A stretch of DNA of 64,000 bases. Source: Bradyrhizobium betae (GTDB lineage: Bacteria > Pseudomonadota > Alphaproteobacteria > Rhizobiales > Xanthobacteraceae). The stretch spans positions 310,001 to 374,000 of the forward strand of contig NZ_MZXW01000050.1 in assembly GCF_004123905.1 (NCBI RefSeq), written 5' to 3'. Made by a program: the position numbers and the translations under genes. Shown piece by piece: positions 33,847 through 42,463 of this stretch (position 1 is its first letter; every line of letters begins with the position of its first letter). The notes beneath the pieces were generated by a model. It ran no database searches. It saw only the letters and a program-made list of their open reading frames with translations, and had not been told where the DNA came from.

Positions 33847-34734
33847 ATGTCGCAGATCGCCTTGTCTGATCTCAATGTCGCGAGCTTCGACGATTTCGTC
33901 GCAGTACTTGAAAACGTCGTCGAATATTCGCCTTGGATTGCCCAAGAAGCCGCGGCGCGCCGTCCGTTTGCCGGCATCAATCCACTGCTCGACGCGATCA
34001 AGGCGGCGATCGCGAGCGCTGAGCCCGAGGTGCAACTGGCGCTGATACGTGCGCACCCCGACCTTGCCAACAAGACCCAGCGCGCAGCGGGACTCACGCC
34101 TGACTCGAGTGCCGAGCAGAATAGCGCCGGCCTGGACCGTCTGTCGGACGCCGAATACGCGGCCTTCGAGCGGGCGAACAATGCATATCGCGAAAAATTT
34201 GGTTTCCCCTATATCGTCTGCGCGCGCCGGCATACCAAGGATTCCATCCTGCGGGACTTCGAAGCGCGGCTGCAGAACATCGCCAAGACCGAGACACGCC
34301 GCGCGCTTGAGGAAATCTCTCGTATCGCTGCTCTGCGTCTCGATCAGCTCGTCATCGCCGATGACAAGCTCAAGGTGCACGGCCGGCTTTCGACCCATGT
34401 ACTGGACAATCACGCCGGCAAGCCCGCGCCGGGTATTCCGGTCGAGCTGGTCGAGCTCGCCGCGCTCGGGGAAAGCCGCGTCATCGCGCGCACTGTCACC
34501 AATGCGGATGGCCGTACCGACCAGCCGTTGATCGGCGGCCGTCCGCTGCCGATCGGCCGCTACGAGCTCCGCTTCAGCGTTGCCAAATACTACGCCGAAC
34601 GAAACGTGCCGCTGTCCGACCCGCCGTTCCTCGACGAGATCCCGCTGCGCTTTGCGATCAGCGAGCCGGAAAATCACTATCACGTGCCGCTGCTGGTCAC
34701 GCCCTGGAGTTACTCGACCTATCGCGGCAGCTAA
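33847..34734 (+). CDS. uraD-uraH: Bifunctional OHCU decarboxylase / 5-hydroxyisourate hydrolase fusion
   Basis: A 295-residue fusion. Residues 1 to about 165 are the 2-oxo-4-hydroxy-4-carboxy-5-ureidoimidazoline decarboxylase (VEYSPWIAQEAAARRPF, RAHPDLANKTQ, FGFPYIVCARR). Residues about 178 to 295 are the transthyretin-like hydrolase (VHGRLSTHVLDNHAGKPAPGIPVEL, YYAERNV, and the diagnostic C-terminus STYRGS). Together they turn 5-hydroxyisourate into S-allantoin. In many bacteria these are two genes; here one polypeptide channels both steps. The stop overlaps the convergent permease gene by four bases. Urate oxidase, the preceding step, is not in the window. Confidence 0.95.
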   Translation: MSQIALSDLNVASFDDFVAVLENVVEYSPWIAQEAAARRPFAGINPLLDAIKAAIASAEPEVQLALIRAHPDLANKTQRAAGLTPDSSAEQNSAGLDRLSDAEYAAFERANNAYREKFGFPYIVCARRHTKDSILRDFEARLQNIAKTETRRALEEISRIAALRLDQLVIADDKLKVHGRLSTHVLDNHAGKPAPGIPVELVELAALGESRVIARTVTNADGRTDQPLIGGRPLPIGRYELRFSVAKYYAERNVPLSDPPFLDEIPLRFAISEPENHYHVPLLVTPWSYSTYRGS

Positions 34735-36128
34735 ACGTGCTGCGCGGATGACGCGACTGCGGCGGCATCCGCTTCAGCCGCGGCGCCGCCGCTCAGGCCG
34801 TTGAAGAACGCATTGAGGAGTACCGAGACGATTGCGCAGAGCAGGATTCCGGACTCCAGCAGCGGCTGGAGATCGTGCGGCAGATTCCGGAAGAAGCCGG
34901 GTGCTGCGAGCGGGATCAGGCCGAAGCCGATCGAGATCGCGACGATGAAGAGATTGTAGCGGTTGTTGCGGAAATCGACCGAGGTGAGGATGCGCGCGCC
35001 TGTCGCTGCGACCATGCCGAACATCACGAGGCCGGCGCCGCCGAGCACCACCAGCGGCACCGCCTCGACCAGCGCGGCGAGTTTTGGCAGCAGCCCGAGC
35101 ACGAGCATGATGCAGCCGCCCGTGACCGTCACCCAGCGCGAGCGCACGCCGGTGACGGAGACGAGGCCGACATTCTGCGAGAACGAGGTGTAGGGAAAGG
35201 TGTTGAAGATGCCGCCGAGCAGCGTACCGACGCCGTCGGCACGCAGGCCCCGGCTCAGGGCTTCGCGGTCGATCGACTTGCCGGTGATGTCGCCGAGCGC
35301 GAGGAACATGCCGAGCGACTCGATCATCACCACGATCATGACGACGCACATGGTGATAACAGGCACCAGATGGAATTGCGGCATGCCGAAGCGGAACGGG
35401 ATCACGATCGCGCCCCAGGACGCCGCCGCGACCTTGTCGAAATGCATCACGCCGAGAACGGTCGCGAGCACGGCGCCGGCGATGATGCCGAGCAGCACGG
35501 AGACGTTGGCGAGGAAGCCGGTGCCCCATTTGATCAGGCCGAGAATGAAGAGCAGCACGAACAGCGAGATGCCGAGCCCCTGCAATTGCCCGTAGGCCGG
35601 ATTGGGAAAGCTGCCGGCGACGCCGTCGACCACCTTCGTCAGCGTCGGCAGGCCGCCGCCGGCCCAGTTGATGCCGACCCGCATCAGCGAGATGCCGATG
35701 ACGAGAATGATGGTGCCGGTGACCACGGGCGGAAACAGCGGCAGCAGCCGGCTGACGAACGGCGCGACAATGATACCGAACAGGCCAGCCGCGATCACGG
35801 AGCCGTAGATGCCGAGCAGGCCGATATCAGGCGCGACCGCCATCGACAGCATCGGGCCGACCGAGGCAAACGTCACGCCCATCATCACGGGCAGGCGGAT
35901 GCCGACACCGGGAAAGCCGAGACATTGCACCAGCGTCGCAAGTCCGCAGGCGAACAAATCGGCGCTGATCAGGAAGGCGACGTCCTCCGGTGGAAGCTTC
36001 AGCGCACGCCCGATGATCAGCGGCACTGCCACCGCGCCGGCATACATCACCAGCACATGCTGGAGCCCGAGCGCCAGGAGGCGCGGGACCGGCAAAACTT
36101 CGTCGACGGGATGCACTTCGCCGGTCAT
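34731..36128 (-). CDS. NCS2-family urate/xanthine permease
   Basis: A 465-residue inner-membrane carrier with about 14 helices. The nucleobase-ascorbate transporter signature QNVGLVSVTGVRSR (about 312-325) is complete, and the N-terminal motif LGLQHVLVMYAGAVAVPLIIG is the pattern of the UacT/PucJ-type urate and xanthine proton symporters. It follows the xanthine dehydrogenase gene by 22 bp, with GGGGGA before the ATG, so it belongs to the xdh operon. It probably imports urate or xanthine. The C-terminus is Ala-rich and cytoplasmic. Confidence 0.92.
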   Translation of the reverse strand: MTGEVHPVDEVLPVPRLLALGLQHVLVMYAGAVAVPLIIGRALKLPPEDVAFLISADLFACGLATLVQCLGFPGVGIRLPVMMGVTFASVGPMLSMAVAPDIGLLGIYGSVIAAGLFGIIVAPFVSRLLPLFPPVVTGTIILVIGISLMRVGINWAGGGLPTLTKVVDGVAGSFPNPAYGQLQGLGISLFVLLFILGLIKWGTGFLANVSVLLGIIAGAVLATVLGVMHFDKVAAASWGAIVIPFRFGMPQFHLVPVITMCVVMIVVMIESLGMFLALGDITGKSIDREALSRGLRADGVGTLLGGIFNTFPYTSFSQNVGLVSVTGVRSRWVTVTGGCIMLVLGLLPKLAALVEAVPLVVLGGAGLVMFGMVAATGARILTSVDFRNNRYNLFIVAISIGFGLIPLAAPGFFRNLPHDLQPLLESGILLCAIVSVLLNAFFNGLSGGAAAEADAAAVASSAQHV

Positions 36129-36150
36129 GGATCAATCCCCCGAAATATGC

Positions 36151-38874
36151 CTATCCAAATTTCTCGTGCAGCGCCGGAAACAGCCGGTCCGGCTTGAAAG
36201 GTGGTGCGGTGAACCGGATGCCGGTGGCATCCGCGATCGCGTTGCCGAGCGCAGCCGCGACCGGATTGTACGGACTCTCACTCATCGACTTCGCGCCCAG
36301 CGGCCCGATGGTGTCCGTCGTCTCGGCGAAGAAGACCTCCGTGCGCGGAACGTCGGCGAAGGAAGGCAAATGGTAGTCGCGGAATTTCGGGTTGGTGACG
36401 CGACCGGTCGCGTCGATCACCATCTCCTCGTAGAGCGCGGCACCAAGCGCCTGGGCGACGCCGCCTTCGACCTGGCCGCGGCACTGCATCGGATTGGCGA
36501 CGACGCCCGCGTCCGCCGCCTGCACGCTCCTGAGAATCTTGAGCTCGCCGGTGCCCTTGTTCACCGCGACGCGAAAACCCTGGACGTTGAAGCCAACCGA
36601 GCGCGGTGTGCCGCCGGAATTGCCGTTGGCCACGAGCGGCTGGCCGCGTTCGCGGGCAAGTTTCGCCAGCTCAGCAAAGGGCATCCGTCGCACGCCGCTG
36701 ACGACCGTCTCGCCTTCGAGCCTGCAAGTTCCGACGTCGCACAGCCAGGCATCTGCAGCCGCCACCTTCAGATCCGTCGCGAGCTGCATCGCCGCTTCAT
36801 GCGTCGCCTTGCCGGCGACGAAGGTGCCCGCGCTGCCATAGGCGCCGGTGTCGTGGCCGCCATGGGCGGTGTCGGACTGGCGCAAATGGATGCGATCGAC
36901 GGTGGTCGCCAGCGTCGTCGCCGCGATCTGCCGGTGCACGGTGCTGGTGCCATTGCCGAACTCGGCGGTGCCGACGGTGAGATCGAAGCCGCCCTCGTCA
37001 TTGAGCGCGATCATGGCGTCCGCGATGTGGCCGGCCGGCGGCACGGTGTCGATCATGGTCAGCGCAACGCCATCGCCGATCAGCCATTCCGGCGACAGAT
37101 CCGGCTGCGGGCCGTCCGCCTGCATCGCGCGCTCGACGAGGTCGAGACACTGGTCGAGCCCGTAGGAGCCATAGACCACGTCGTGAAATTCGGATGGCGG
37201 CGGCGACAGCATGGGGTCGCCTGTTTTGACGACGTTGCGCCGGCGCATCTCGTAGGGGCTGATGCCGAGCTGCTTGGCCAGTTCGTCGATCGCGGCCTCG
37301 ATCGCAATCTGCGTCTGGGGCAAGCCATAGCCACGAAACGCGCCCGCCGGCACCGTGTTGGTGTAGACGGCAAATCCGTCGACCCGCTTGTTCGGGCAAT
37401 TGTAGACGGCGATGGACTCGGACAACGAGTGGAACATCACCGGGCCGGCGTGATTGCCGTAAGCGCCGGTGTTGGAGAGCACCTCGAGCTGGAGCGCGGT
37501 GAGCTTGCCGTCGGCATCGGCGCCGGCCTTGATGTGGACCCGCATCGGGTGCCGCGTCGATGTCGCGATGAACTGCTCTTCGCGGGTGAGCTCCAGCTTC
37601 ACCGGACGTCCGGTCTTCAGCGCAGCGAGCGCGAGAATGTCCTCGACGAACATCTCCTGCTTGCCGCCAAAGCCGCCGCCGACGCGCTCGCAGAACACGC
37701 GGACCTTGTCCATCGGAAGCTTGAAGATGTCCGACAGCGCCCGCCGGGTTAGGAACGGCACCTGTGTCGACGTGCGGACATTGAGGATGCCCGCCTCATC
37801 AAGCCAGGCGAGGCCGCCATGGGTCTCCAGCGCCGCGTGCTGCACGCGATGACTGTGGAAGGTGGCTTCGTACTTGACGGCGGATGTCGCCAGTACAGCC
37901 GCAACATCGCCGTACTCGCCATGCGTCTCCGCGACGAGGTTGCGCTTGGCGTCGGCAACACGGTTCTCGGTGGTCCGGTCAGGATGAACGACCGGTGCGC
38001 CCGGTGCCATCGCTTGCTCAGGATCGATCAGCGCAGGCAGAATCTCGTAGTCGACCTTGATTCGGCGGCACGCCTCCTCGGCGGCCGCCTCGCTCTCGGC
38101 GACGACGGCGGCAACCTTCTGGCCGATGAAACGGACGACGTCGTCGAGGATGCGGGTATCCTCGGGATCCATCCAGTCCTTCTCGTGCCGCGCGGTCGAC
38201 ATCAGCACCGACGGCGCATCCTCATGCGTCAGCACGGCGTGCACGCCGGGAACGTTCAGCGCGTCCGATTTGTCGATCGCGATGATCTTCGCGTGGGCGT
38301 GCGGCGAACGCAGCAGCTTGATATGCAGCAGGCCGTCGATAGCAGTGTCGAACGTGTAGCGAGCCTTGCCGCGCACGACGTCGGGGCCTGCGGGGGCCGG
38401 CAGGCTGCGGCCGAATGCGGCGCCGGCCTCGACGCTCTCCTCGACATTGTTTTTTCCGAGCAGCGCGTCCTCGATCGCGCGATAGCCGGTGCAGCGGCAG
38501 ATGTTGCCCTTCAGCGCGGAGCCGAGATCGGTGCGCTGCGCCTGGTTCAGCGAGGCGCAGGTCAGGATCATGCCGGCGGTGCAGAAGCCGCATTGAAAGC
38601 CTTGCGCATCGAGGAAAGCCTGCTGCATCGGATGCGCGCCGTGATCGCTGCCGAGCCCTTCGATCGTGGTGACGGCGCGCCCTTCGGCGCGGAAGGCTGG
38701 GATCAGGCAGCTATGCACCGGCTCGCCGTCGAGCAGCACAGTGCAGGCACCGCAATCGCCGGCATCGCAGCCCTTCTTGACGCCGAAATGGCCGAGCTCG
38801 CGCAGGAACGTGCGCAGGCATTGCCCCGCGCGCGGCTCTTGCGAAAACGGCGTGCCGTTGATCTCGAAGCTCAT
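36151..38874 (-). CDS. Xanthine dehydrogenase-family protein: 2Fe-2S domains fused to molybdenum domain
   Basis: A 907-residue fused subunit. I choose the ATG at 38872-38874, since the ORF upstream is only a shadow of the FAD-subunit gene. The first 2Fe-2S cluster uses Cys36, 41, 44 and 56 (GCDAGDCGACTVLL); the second uses Cys95, 98, 126 and 128 (CGFCTAGM, CRCTGY). The molybdopterin domain (about 160-900) has VGGGFGGKQE, GAFRGYGLPQ and catalytic Glu866 in GAKSMSESP, where the usual form is GxGEPP. It hydroxylates hypoxanthine/xanthine to urate. Classical bacterial XdhA joins Fe-S with FAD and XdhB carries Mo; here Fe-S joins Mo. The start overlaps the FAD gene stop (ATGA). Confidence 0.92.
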   Translation of the reverse strand: MSFEINGTPFSQEPRAGQCLRTFLRELGHFGVKKGCDAGDCGACTVLLDGEPVHSCLIPAFRAEGRAVTTIEGLGSDHGAHPMQQAFLDAQGFQCGFCTAGMILTCASLNQAQRTDLGSALKGNICRCTGYRAIEDALLGKNNVEESVEAGAAFGRSLPAPAGPDVVRGKARYTFDTAIDGLLHIKLLRSPHAHAKIIAIDKSDALNVPGVHAVLTHEDAPSVLMSTARHEKDWMDPEDTRILDDVVRFIGQKVAAVVAESEAAAEEACRRIKVDYEILPALIDPEQAMAPGAPVVHPDRTTENRVADAKRNLVAETHGEYGDVAAVLATSAVKYEATFHSHRVQHAALETHGGLAWLDEAGILNVRTSTQVPFLTRRALSDIFKLPMDKVRVFCERVGGGFGGKQEMFVEDILALAALKTGRPVKLELTREEQFIATSTRHPMRVHIKAGADADGKLTALQLEVLSNTGAYGNHAGPVMFHSLSESIAVYNCPNKRVDGFAVYTNTVPAGAFRGYGLPQTQIAIEAAIDELAKQLGISPYEMRRRNVVKTGDPMLSPPPSEFHDVVYGSYGLDQCLDLVERAMQADGPQPDLSPEWLIGDGVALTMIDTVPPAGHIADAMIALNDEGGFDLTVGTAEFGNGTSTVHRQIAATTLATTVDRIHLRQSDTAHGGHDTGAYGSAGTFVAGKATHEAAMQLATDLKVAAADAWLCDVGTCRLEGETVVSGVRRMPFAELAKLARERGQPLVANGNSGGTPRSVGFNVQGFRVAVNKGTGELKILRSVQAADAGVVANPMQCRGQVEGGVAQALGAALYEEMVIDATGRVTNPKFRDYHLPSFADVPRTEVFFAETTDTIGPLGAKSMSESPYNPVAAALGNAIADATGIRFTAPPFKPDRLFPALHEKFG

Positions 38875-39698
38875 GAGGACGTCGCTCCGAGAAGTTCGTT
38901 GCGGATCTCCTCGGCGAGTCGCAGCGTCATGTGCTTGCGCCAGAGCGGCTTGCCGTGGATGTCGGTATGGTACAGCTGGTCCGTGATCTGTTGCGCGATC
39001 GCGTCGCGAAGCGCATTCGCGTCCGGGGCCTTGGGAAAGGACAGTCGGATCGGCCGCACAGTCGATGCAGTCACTGTCAGTGCCAGCGTGCCATCGGCGT
39101 CGAGACTGCCGATCAGGAGCGCCGCGGAGCGGCCGACTGGTGCGAGCGAGATCTGGCGAAAGGCCGAACGGCGCTTCAGCACGGCAATCGGGATGTCGAT
39201 CTGTCGGATCAGGTCGCCTTGCGTCAGACGGTTGCTCTGGTTGCCGGTGACGAAGTCGATGACGGGAACTGTCTGTTCGCCTCCGCCGGCCTTCCAGATC
39301 GTGCAGACTCCATCGAGCGCGGATGTGAGCGAGATCATCGGTCCCGCCGGCAGTGACATGCAGAGATTGCCGCCGACGGTCGCGGTCTTCCAGATCTTGA
39401 ACGAGGCGAGGAAGGCCCGGCAGCACTGGCCGATCAGCGGTGCTGCGAGCCAGTCGGACGGGCAGGCGAAGCCATCGAGCTGTGCGACGGTACAGGTGGC
39501 TGCGATGCTGAGATGGGTCTCGGTGACCGTCAGCGCCGGCCATTTCAGATCGGTGAGATCGATCAGCCGAGTGAGGTGCGCCTGCGGCTCCGAGAACAGC
39601 CAGGTGCCGCCTGCGAGCCAAGCATCACCGGCCGTCCAAGCGGGCAGGTCGCAGCGCGTTTGCGGATGGGCCACCGTCGTGATGGTATTCAAATCCAT
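38871..39698 (-). CDS. Xanthine dehydrogenase-family FAD subunit
   Basis: A 275-residue FAD-binding protein of the CoxM/XdhA-FAD type. The start MDLNTITTVAHPQTRC is 21 residues inside the open frame; the upstream stretch has no ribosome site and overlaps the promoter. Features are AGGTWLFSEP (first FAD loop), TVGGNLCMSLPAGPMISL (second FAD loop) and the C-terminal dehydrogenase domain. It passes electrons from the Fe-S clusters of the fused 2Fe-2S/Mo subunit to NAD+ or another acceptor. It is the first gene of the xdh-permease operon, 36 bp behind a predicted sigma-54 promoter start. Confidence 0.92.
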   Translation of the reverse strand: MDLNTITTVAHPQTRCDLPAWTAGDAWLAGGTWLFSEPQAHLTRLIDLTDLKWPALTVTETHLSIAATCTVAQLDGFACPSDWLAAPLIGQCCRAFLASFKIWKTATVGGNLCMSLPAGPMISLTSALDGVCTIWKAGGGEQTVPVIDFVTGNQSNRLTQGDLIRQIDIPIAVLKRRSAFRQISLAPVGRSAALLIGSLDADGTLALTVTASTVRPIRLSFPKAPDANALRDAIAQQITDQLYHTDIHGKPLWRKHMTLRLAEEIRNELLGATSS

Positions 39699-39744
39699 GG
39701 CTGCGCCGTGCTTGCATCGAGTGAATCGAACAGAGAGAAAGTGT

Positions 39745-39760
39745 TGCAAGACCAGCGCCA
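39745..39760 (-). promoter_or_regulatory. Candidate sigma-54 promoter of the xdh operon
   Basis: Read on the minus strand, TGGCGCTGGTCTTGCA matches the consensus TGGCAC-N5-TTGCA at all but one base, with the invariant GG-N10-GC spacing. Predicted start near 39734, about 36 bp before the FAD-subunit ATG. It lies back-to-back with another such element at 39799. Confidence 0.65.
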
Positions 39761-39798
39761 AGTGGCAACAACAACTCGCGGTGATAATGCTCTCGGGC

Positions 39799-39814
39799 TG
39801 GCCTCCGCCTTGCA
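39799..39814 (+). promoter_or_regulatory. Candidate sigma-54 promoter of the 8-oxoguanine deaminase gene
   Basis: TGGCCTCCGCCTTGCA has a perfect -12 half (TTGCA) and the right GG-N10-GC spacing; the -24 half differs from TGGCAC at two bases. Predicted start near 39826, about 25 bp before the ATG at 39851. Confidence 0.55.
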
Positions 39815-39850
39815 GGCCCGCCTTCGGCGGATATGAGGAGAACTGGGATC

Positions 39851-41200
39851 ATGAGCGACGCAAAGCCGATCTGGATCAGGGATCCCCTGGCCATCCTCGC
39901 CGACGGCGCCGAGCGCGGGATCGTGGTGAAGGACGGCCAGATCGTTGAGCTGGTGCCGGCCGGCGGCACGCCTGCGACGGCCGATGTCGCGGTGTTCGAT
40001 GCGGGCGAGCATGTCGTGCTGCCGGGCCTGATCAACACCCATCATCACTTCTACCAGACCTTGACCCGCGCGCTGCCGGCGGCGATGGACCGCGAGCTGT
40101 TTCCCTGGCTCCAGGCGCTCTACCCGGTATGGGCGAAGCTGACGCCGGAGCGGCTGCAGCTCGGCGTCACCGTGGCGATGTCCGAGCTGCTCCTCTCGGG
40201 CTGCACCACGACGACGGATCATCACTACGTCTTCCCGGCGGGGCTCGAGGAGTCCGTCGATATCGAAGTCGACGTCGCAAAGCGGCTTGGCATGCGCGTG
40301 CTGCTGACACGCGGCTCGATGAACCTGTCGCAACGTGACGGCGGCCTGCCGCCTGACAGCGTCGTGCAGGACGAGGACACGATCCTCGCCGACAGCGCGC
40401 GCGTGGTGGCCAAGCATCACCAGCGTGGTGCGGATGCGATGGTGCAGATTGCGCTCGCACCATGCTCGCCGTTCTCGGTGACGACGTCGTTGATGCGCGC
40501 CACCGCCGATCTCGCCGACAGGCTCGACGTGCGCCTGCACACCCATCTCGCCGAGACCGAGGACGAGAACAAATTCTGCCAGCAGATGTATGGCTGCCGT
40601 CCGCTCGACTATCTCGAGCAATGCGGCTGGCTCAATGCGCGGACCTGGCTCGCCCACGGCATCTTCTTCAATGCCGACGAGATGAAGCGGCTGGGCAAGG
40701 CCAAGACGACCATCAGCCATTGCGCGTGCAGCAACCAGCTTCTGGCGTCGGGTTGCTGCCCAGTCTGCGAGATGGAGGAGGCCGGTGTCGGGATCGGCAT
40801 CGGCGTGGACGGCTCGGCCTCGAACGACGGATCGAACCTGATGCAGGAGGTCCGGGCGGCATTCCTGCTGCAACGGGCGCGCTACGGGGTGACCAAGGTC
40901 AGCCACAAGGATGCGCTGCGCTGGGCCACCAAGGGCTCGGCGGCCTGTGTCGGCCGGCCGGAACTCGGCGAGATCGCCGTCGGCAAAGCGGCTGACCTCG
41001 CGCTGTTCAAGCTCGACGAGCTGCGCTTCTCCGGCCATGGCGATCCCTTGGCCGCATTGGTGCTGTGCGGGGCGCATCGGGCCGATCGGGTGATGGTCGC
41101 GGGAAAATGGGCCGTGATCGACGGTGCGATCCCGGGACTGGATGTTGCTGAGCTCATCCACCGCCACAGTTCCGCGGCGCGGGCTATGCAGGCGGGATAG
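39851..41200 (+). CDS. 8-oxoguanine deaminase-like amidohydrolase
   Basis: A 449-residue zinc amidohydrolase of the AtzB/TrzN/8-oxoguanine deaminase group. The start at 39851 has GAGGAG upstream; an in-frame ATG 18 bases earlier has none. Metal ligands are in PGLINTHHHFYQTLTRALP (HxH), LHTHLAETEDENKF, TWLAHGIFFN and IGVDGSASNDG, where the last Asp is catalytic. The stretch NTHHHFYQTLTR fits 8-oxoguanine deaminases, which release urate from oxidised guanine. Position beside the xanthine dehydrogenase operon fits: both make urate. Other heterocyclic amines remain possible. Confidence 0.85.
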   Translation: MSDAKPIWIRDPLAILADGAERGIVVKDGQIVELVPAGGTPATADVAVFDAGEHVVLPGLINTHHHFYQTLTRALPAAMDRELFPWLQALYPVWAKLTPERLQLGVTVAMSELLLSGCTTTTDHHYVFPAGLEESVDIEVDVAKRLGMRVLLTRGSMNLSQRDGGLPPDSVVQDEDTILADSARVVAKHHQRGADAMVQIALAPCSPFSVTTSLMRATADLADRLDVRLHTHLAETEDENKFCQQMYGCRPLDYLEQCGWLNARTWLAHGIFFNADEMKRLGKAKTTISHCACSNQLLASGCCPVCEMEEAGVGIGIGVDGSASNDGSNLMQEVRAAFLLQRARYGVTKVSHKDALRWATKGSAACVGRPELGEIAVGKAADLALFKLDELRFSGHGDPLAALVLCGAHRADRVMVAGKWAVIDGAIPGLDVAELIHRHSSAARAMQAG

Positions 41201-41217
41201 TCCAGCCAGAGTAGAAA

Positions 41218-41260
41218 GAGGGGGCGACCACAAGTGCCGGGTGCTTCTGGCCACCCCCTC
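41218..41260. terminator. Inverted repeat between convergent genes
   Basis: GAGGGGG (41218-41224) and CCCCCTC (41254-41260) flank a 29-base loop and lie between the 8-oxoguanine deaminase and BMP genes, which end toward each other. A second small hairpin (CTCCTCC/GGAGGAG) follows. No strong T run, so it is a weak bidirectional terminator candidate. Confidence 0.35.
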
Positions 41261-41309
41261 CGAACCTCCTCCGGGAGGAGCAGGTGATTTAGTCAATGCA
41301 AGAAGCGTG

Positions 41310-42386
41310 CTACTTGCCGGGCAGCTTGTCGTCGATGCCCTTGACGTAGAAATTCATGCCGAGGATCTGGCCGGCGTCGAGATTGGCGCCGCCCTTGCAC
41401 TCGATCTCCTTGCCGTCCTGCCCAATGACCGGGCACTTGAACGGATGCAGCTTGCCCGAGGTGATCGCGGCCTGAGCATCCTCGGCGATCTTCTTCACGT
41501 CGTCAGGCATGTTGGTGTAGGGCGCCATCGCGAACATGTGGCTGTCGAGGCCGCCCCAAGTGTCCTCGGACTTCCAGGTACCGGCAAGCTCCGCCTTGAC
41601 GCGCTCGATGTAGTAGGGGCCCCAGGTGTCGAGGATCGAGGTCAGCTGGGTCTTGGGACCGAACTTGATCATCTCGGAATCCTGGCCGAAGGCGAGCTTG
41701 CCGCGTTCGCTGGCAATCTGCATCGCGGCGGGCGAATCCGTGTGCTGCATGATGACGTCGGCGCCCTGGTCGATCAGCGCCTTGGCGGCGTCGGCCTCCT
41801 TGCCAGGGTCGAACCAGGTGTTGGCCCAGATGATCTTGACCTTGATGTTCGGGTTGATGGTCTGCGCCGCCAGGATCGTCGCGTTGATGCCGGAGACGAC
41901 CTCCGGAATCGGGAACGAGCCGATATAGCCGAGTACGCCGGACTTCGACATCTTGGCCGCGATCAGGCCCTGGATGTAGCGGCCCTGATACCATTTGGCC
42001 GAATAGGTCGACATGTTCTTGTCGCGCTTGTAGCCGGTCGAGTGCTCAAAATGCACGTTCGGATATTTCTTGGCGACCTTCAGCGTCGGATCCATGTAGC
42101 CGAACGACGTGGTGAAGATCAGCTTGTTGCCGGCGCGAACGAGCTGCTCGATGGCGCGCTCGGCGTCGGGACCTTCGGGCACGTTCTCGAGATAGGTGGT
42201 CTCGATCTTGTCGCCCAGCTCCTTGACGAGAGCCTGGCGGCCGACGTCGTGCTGGTAGGTCCAGCCGAGGTCTCCGATCGGACCGAGGTAAATGAAACCG
42301 ACTTTCAGCTTGTCGGCGGCGGAGGCTGCACTGACGCTTCCGGCAAGCAGAAGGCCGGCAGCGAGCGCAAGAACTGATTTCCTCAT
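41310..42386 (-). CDS. BMP-family (nucleoside-type) ABC transporter substrate-binding protein 1
   Basis: A 358-residue exported binding protein of the basic-membrane-protein (PnrA/BMP) family. The signal peptide is MRKSVLALAAGLLLAGSVSAASA. I choose the second of two adjacent ATGs because GGAG then lies seven bases away. Motifs: VGFIYLGPIGDLGWTYQHDVGRQAL, FTTSFGYMDPTLKVAKKYPNVHFEHSTGY and VLGYIGSFPIPEVVSGINA. It binds purine nucleosides or bases in the periplasm. It is the last gene of the minus-strand operon ATPase, permease, permease, binding protein. A cysteine pair near the C-terminus (KCPVIGQDGKEIEC) may form a disulfide. Confidence 0.92.
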   Translation of the reverse strand: MRKSVLALAAGLLLAGSVSAASAADKLKVGFIYLGPIGDLGWTYQHDVGRQALVKELGDKIETTYLENVPEGPDAERAIEQLVRAGNKLIFTTSFGYMDPTLKVAKKYPNVHFEHSTGYKRDKNMSTYSAKWYQGRYIQGLIAAKMSKSGVLGYIGSFPIPEVVSGINATILAAQTINPNIKVKIIWANTWFDPGKEADAAKALIDQGADVIMQHTDSPAAMQIASERGKLAFGQDSEMIKFGPKTQLTSILDTWGPYYIERVKAELAGTWKSEDTWGGLDSHMFAMAPYTNMPDDVKKIAEDAQAAITSGKLHPFKCPVIGQDGKEIECKGGANLDAGQILGMNFYVKGIDDKLPGK

Positions 42387-42463
42387 CATCAATCTCCAAA
42401 CATCAGGGGAAAGCCACGATCCGCAAAATGCGCGCCCCATCGCGCACCTCGCGGAAATGAAAC

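Noticed and set aside
34875..37752. Long plus-strand open frames (440 and 647 residues) over permease and xdh
   Set aside because: They are antisense shadows: composition is dominated by Asp, His, Arg, Gln and Glu with no known motif, while the minus strand holds complete, recognisable proteins.
38875..39621. Extension of the xanthine dehydrogenase frame to 1156 residues
   Set aside because: The first 249 residues are an out-of-frame reading of the FAD-subunit gene (arginine-rich, no family match). The ATG at 38874 starts a canonical 2Fe-2S domain and overlaps the FAD stop.
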